The notes under the pieces are model-generated. The model searched no databases, was not told the origin of the DNA, and saw only the letters and a program-made list of their open reading frames with translations. A stretch of 22,895 bases of DNA from a virus. Location: positions 1 to 22,895 of the IMG/VR virus record IMGVR_UViG_3300030116_003434, one strand, 5' to 3'. Each line of letters opens with the position of its first letter. Within the stretch, counting starts at the first letter, position 1. The position numbers and the translations under genes were made by a program. Shown here piece by piece: positions 20,166 through 22,895 of the stretch.

Positions 20166-20746
20166 TTGTAGATTTCACTGGTAGTTATATAGATTGCCAT
20201 ATTAGTCTTAACGTGTGTCGCTTCGTATACTTTTATTCCAAAAATATCACCAATAGGGTTACCATCAAAAACTTTTACTTGGTCTTTTGGTAATACTATT
20301 TCATTAAATGTCCTATTACAGACCTTTGCGAATTTAACCCGGTAAACGCCCGGACTAATTGTACCGTCTTCGAGCATAAACCACTGAGAGTCTTCTTCTA
20401 AGAAGTCTGCTGGTTCGATTCCGACTTCGGACAAGATCTTAGAAATTTGATCGTCACTAAGTTCGTATTTTTCTTTAATGAGAAACAAGCCAGCGGCAAA
20501 GGATCCGAGGCTGGTACCAAGTCCGGGTACTTTATTGAGCAAGCGTTTAACATTAGCAGCAAGACGAATAAAAGGAGTATATGAGGACTTACGCGCATCC
20601 GTGTCAAGAGGTTGGTTTTTAAGTCGTTTGCCTTTGTCATCAATCACACCTTGTTTATACGCATCCCATTTTTTCCAGTCAAGTACAAGCAATCGAATAA
20701 ATCGAAATGTGTACACCATATCTGCGCCACGTTTTAAGATGCTCAT
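20162..20746 (-). CDS. Conserved T4-like phage protein, possibly virion-associated
   Basis: This 194-residue protein begins MSILKRGADMVYTFRFIRLL and continues with DWKKWDAYKQGVIDDKGKR and a SSYTPFIRLAANVKRLLNKV segment. I recall the L-K-RGAD-VYTFRFL...YK-GIID...YTPF-RL pattern from cyanophage proteins, but not a proven function. Residues 79-100 (LGSFAAGLFLIKEKYELSDD) are moderately hydrophobic but do not look like a clear membrane helix. The C-terminal half is a beta-rich domain (GTISPGVYRVKF...IFGIKVYEA). It shares 4 bp with both neighbours. Confidence 0.62.
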   Translation of the reverse strand: MSILKRGADMVYTFRFIRLLVLDWKKWDAYKQGVIDDKGKRLKNQPLDTDARKSSYTPFIRLAANVKRLLNKVPGLGTSLGSFAAGLFLIKEKYELSDDQISKILSEVGIEPADFLEEDSQWFMLEDGTISPGVYRVKFAKVCNRTFNEIVLPKDQVKVFDGNPIGDIFGIKVYEATHVKTNMAIYITTSEIYK

Positions 20747-21111
20747 ATTGTTCTCAACCTATTTACAACTTCTGGATCCATAGGGAATCCTGTTATCTTA
20801 TCTGGCTCAACGTACTTTAGATAAACTAAAAACGGTTTAATCACTGGCCAGTGTTTATGATCTAGTTTTAGATTCAGTATGTTAATCGACGGCTCAATAC
20901 CAAACGAGTTAAAGATAACAATCAAATGATTTAAAATCAATCTTTCAGCTAACTCGTTGTGTTCAAGGTATCTGTTCACTAACCTCTTAACGTACTTAAA
21001 CCTTTTCAGGTCTTCATAAAACTCTTCAATATCTGAGAACTGTGGCTTATAATATACCTTAGCCGCATACAGCATCACGTTCTCTTCGGTAAGTTCATCG
21101 AATATCATCAT
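20743..21111 (-). CDS. 122-residue conserved phage protein
   Basis: Begins MMIFDELTEENVMLYAAKVY and contains FYEDLKRFKYVKRLVNRYLE and ERLILNHLIVIFNSFGIEP. The motif FDELTEEN...FYEDL-R-KY-KRL...ERLILNHLI-L-N-FG matches my memory of a small protein family in marine T4-like phages. All-helical in prediction, no metal or membrane motifs. It precedes the conserved gene at 20162-20746 with a 4 bp overlap, and the pair may act together, which is inference from order only. Function unknown. Confidence 0.62.
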   Translation of the reverse strand: MMIFDELTEENVMLYAAKVYYKPQFSDIEEFYEDLKRFKYVKRLVNRYLEHNELAERLILNHLIVIFNSFGIEPSINILNLKLDHKHWPVIKPFLVYLKYVEPDKITGFPMDPEVVNRLRTI

Positions 21112-21115
21112 GTAA

Positions 21116-22207
21116 CTATATATTTAAGAACTTAGCTAAATCCGGATGATAGTCCGATAAGCTCACTCCATACCATTCATCAAGCTTCTTTGTTTCGTCG
21201 ATAAACTCTTGCCACTTTTGTTCATCATATTGTTTGTCTAAAAAGTATTCTCTATACGCCGTCTCAAACTTTGTATCTTTTACTCGATCATATAGCCATT
21301 CTTTATATTCATCAGGAGCATAATTCAAAGCACAAGGAGTATCTGTTGTCCACCACCAATAAAAATCATATCCCATGTTCAGAACAAAAGATTCTGTATC
21401 AGGTATTGTATCAGCATTATATACGTTCACATTACTCGAAAGATTAATCTCTGTATTTTCCCACTGATCAAAAACTTTTATATTCTCAAAAATGTTTTCT
21501 TTTTTACTATGGTGGCGAATGTAATCGTTGACTTTATGCGAAGATTCCATACTGATAGTTAAATCAATCCACTTAAATTGATTTAACTTTTCGATAATAT
21601 CATCAGATGGTATTACCGATCCATTTGAGGTTATATGTACTCCAATGTTATTTAAGTCAACCTGTTCTTCAACTATGTTAATGATTCTTTCCAAATTAGG
21701 TGACATAAAAGGTTCTCCACCTTGTAATGCCATGCTTTCCAATTTGCTAAGATCCATAACTTGAAGAAATGAAACATCAGCCTTTGACGCTTTACTAACA
21801 TCCTTTCCTAAAAAAACATCTCTCTTTTGTAACTTAGAACTCTGCCAACTGTTGCACATCCTGCATTCAAAGTTACATAAGTTGTCAATCATAATCTCCA
21901 GATGTCTGAGTTCATTCCATTTATTTACTCGTTCAACATCTGGCCATTTTTGTAAACCATTAAGTCTTCTACTACGACCTACGCTCTTTTCGTTCTGATG
22001 ACAAACTTCGCACTCTGGTAACTTTTCTCCATTTAACATTCTCTCTCTGATATTATGAAACCCACCGTCTTCTAAGTGATGAGTCGGAAACTTCACAAAA
22101 TCATCAGAGGATATATCATTATCGCTTTCTTTATAGTGGCAACAAGGTCTTACGTTATGACCTTGCTGCAAAGAAAAACTCACAAATGGATATGGACAAA
22201 ATGACAT
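21116..22207 (-). CDS. Radical SAM protein with extra N-terminal cysteines (twitch-type)
   Basis: This 363-residue protein carries the radical SAM CxxxCxxC at C111, C115, C118 (NLCNFECRMCNSW), the GGEPF loop at 163-167 and a VHITSNGS strand, all hallmarks of the fold that cleaves SAM to a 5'-deoxyadenosyl radical. Before it, cysteines at 4, 22, 23, 66 and 69 (RPCCHY, PECEVC) could bind an auxiliary Fe-S cluster, as in twitch/SPASM enzymes. These enzymes modify peptides, sugars or nucleobases. The gene looks more AT-rich than most neighbours, suggesting recent acquisition. No peptide precursor is obvious nearby. The fold is secure; the reaction is unknown. Confidence 0.85.
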   Translation of the reverse strand: MSFCPYPFVSFSLQQGHNVRPCCHYKESDNDISSDDFVKFPTHHLEDGGFHNIRERMLNGEKLPECEVCHQNEKSVGRSRRLNGLQKWPDVERVNKWNELRHLEIMIDNLCNFECRMCNSWQSSKLQKRDVFLGKDVSKASKADVSFLQVMDLSKLESMALQGGEPFMSPNLERIINIVEEQVDLNNIGVHITSNGSVIPSDDIIEKLNQFKWIDLTISMESSHKVNDYIRHHSKKENIFENIKVFDQWENTEINLSSNVNVYNADTIPDTESFVLNMGYDFYWWWTTDTPCALNYAPDEYKEWLYDRVKDTKFETAYREYFLDKQYDEQKWQEFIDETKKLDEWYGVSLSDYHPDLAKFLNI

Positions 22208-22223
22208 AACAAAAAGGTACTAA

Positions 22224-22487
22224 TTAACCAAAGAGGCTCCGCTTCTTTTTCTTCTTCTTCTTTGGCTTTGGTGTATGTACTTCTTGAACTTCAGCTTCAA
22301 TGTCGTCTGCATACACATGCGGGTCTTCTTCAACGATTGGTGCTGGTTCGGCTAGAACTTGTACGCCATGGTACTCGTCTAGCTGTTCTTTAGTAATTTT
22401 CATAGCCTTTAAAAGTTCACCTGTGCGAGGATGTACCCATCCACGAGCTGTTGGAACACTTCCTTTTGGACCTTGCTTAAGAGCCAT
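22224..22487 (-). CDS. 87-residue protein with lysine-rich C-terminus
   Basis: Begins MALKQGPKGSVPTARGWVHP and continues RTGELLKAMKITKEQLDEYH, then an acidic stretch (VEEDPHVYADDIEAEVQEV) and a seven-lysine run before RSLFG. The M-ALKQGPKGSVPTARGWVHP-TGELLK opening recurs in T4-like marine phages as I recall. GAGGA lies 8 bp before the ATG at 22487, which favours this start over the ATG at 22493. Split charge (acidic middle, basic end) suits a nucleic-acid or protein interaction tail. Function unknown. Confidence 0.62.
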   Translation of the reverse strand: MALKQGPKGSVPTARGWVHPRTGELLKAMKITKEQLDEYHGVQVLAEPAPIVEEDPHVYADDIEAEVQEVHTPKPKKKKKKKRSLFG

Positions 22488-22641
22488 TTTCATCTTCCTC
22501 TATTCTAAATTGAGATTCATGTTGCCATTCATACTGAATGACACCGTCATCATGTTTTTCGTACCACCGAAAGTTTTCAACGTATTCTTTTCTTTTTTCG
22601 GGAGTACTCAAATACGATAGTGGTTTTTGTTTATTAGACAT
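22477..22641 (-). CDS. 54-residue acidic protein
   Basis: Begins MSNKQKPLSYLSTPEKRKEY and ends HESQFRIEEDENGS. It is helical with aromatic residues (VENFRWYEKHDDGVIQYEWQ). The ATG at 22641 overlaps the upstream stop by 8 bp with GGTGG nearby; a longer frame to 22710 lies in the upstream gene and is unlikely. No family is recognised. Confidence 0.58.
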   Translation of the reverse strand: MSNKQKPLSYLSTPEKRKEYVENFRWYEKHDDGVIQYEWQHESQFRIEEDENGS

Positions 22642-22895
22642 CACCACCTGGTTTATCCACCTGCATTTGCTTGTACGCGTTTGCAATCTTATTGATGATT
22701 TCTTTATCACCTAACTTTGCATCGTTAGTACGAGCAGATTTACCACCTGGACCTGATGTTTCAGCTCCTTTTGAGTCCTCACCACCATGCTTTTCTGGAT
22801 TCTGATGAGCGTCATACATCTTCTGGTCAGCGTCAGCCTTGTTCATTGGCTCACGATTCTGATCTTTCATACGCTTAGCACCAGCGGCGTCTTCC
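22634..22895 (-). CDS. Hydrophilic protein, 5' end probably outside the window
   Basis: The frame is open to the right edge. An ATG at 22870 could start a 78-residue protein (MKDQNREPMNKADADQKMYD...), but no ribosome binding site precedes it and the open frame (EDAAGAKR) continues upstream, so a longer gene is likelier. The visible part is charged and low-complexity (HQNPEKHGGEDSKGAETSGP) and ends AYKQMQVDKPGGDV. No domain is recognised. It could be the disordered C-terminus of a larger virion protein. Confidence 0.5.
   Translation of the reverse strand, partial: EDAAGAKRMKDQNREPMNKADADQKMYDAHQNPEKHGGEDSKGAETSGPGGKSARTNDAKLGDKEIINKIANAYKQMQVDKPGGDV

Noticed and set aside
1-22895. tRNA genes, CRISPR arrays, insertion sequences or attachment sites
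   Set aside because: Reading the gaps and gene ends gave no cloverleaf, spaced direct repeats, transposase or integrase.

Overview
The window is a dense, one-directional stretch of a tailed-phage genome, most likely a marine T4-like myovirus. All 46 genes I can support lie on the minus strand, so transcription runs from position 22895 toward 1. They overlap by a few bases (ATGA or TAATG junctions) or are separated by very short gaps. There are no rRNA, tRNA, transposase or integrase genes. The phage call rests on a PhoH-like ATPase, a Cas4/RecB-like exonuclease, a B12-dependent ribonucleotide reductase, a GIY-YIG-like protein, an overlapping inner/outer spanin pair, a DUF1353 protein, and many small orphan proteins of the kind seen in marine T4-like phages. 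No capsid, tail or polymerase gene is visible, so family assignment is inference. The host is probably a marine Gram-negative bacterium: spanins imply an outer membrane, the promoters look like sigma-70, and the reductase needs adenosylcobalamin made or taken up by the host.

In transcription order the layout is as follows. (a) 22895-17005 holds genes likely tied to virion assembly and lysis: small acidic or lysine-rich proteins, a radical SAM enzyme, two conserved unknowns, a very basic protein, the spanin pair, a cluster of small membrane or exported proteins, and DUF1353. I see no consensus sigma-70 promoter here. (b) 16980-13392 is a nucleotide-metabolism unit: class II ribonucleotide reductase, a DUF1289 protein, a zinc ribbon, a GIY-YIG-like protein, a conserved unknown and a coiled-coil microprotein. 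(c) 13388-11346 carries a conserved unknown, two small proteins, PhoH and an exported protein. (d) 11358-9995 carries the exonuclease and a 2OG-Fe(II) oxygenase-like protein. (e) 9964-1 carries small proteins, a HAD nucleotidase, an EF-hand membrane protein and then an island of about 8 kb. The island has six glycosyltransferase-like proteins, four SAM methyltransferases, one ParB-like/nucleotidyltransferase fusion and two small unknowns, and it runs off the left edge.

Units b to e each start at a promoter of the same design: TTTACA, exactly 17 bp, TATAAT. At the promoter for unit c, the -10 box, a T4-late-like TATAAATA and the ribosome binding site of the next gene all sit inside one strong hairpin. 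Read-through RNA would fold and hide the ribosome binding site; RNA started inside the hairpin would not. T4 uses this arrangement for e, soc and 49.

The two most interesting systems are this nested promoter/hairpin switch and the glycosyltransferase-methyltransferase-nucleotidyltransferase island. The island looks like a complete glycan-building and capping set whose target (virion protein, host surface or DNA) cannot be read from the sequence.
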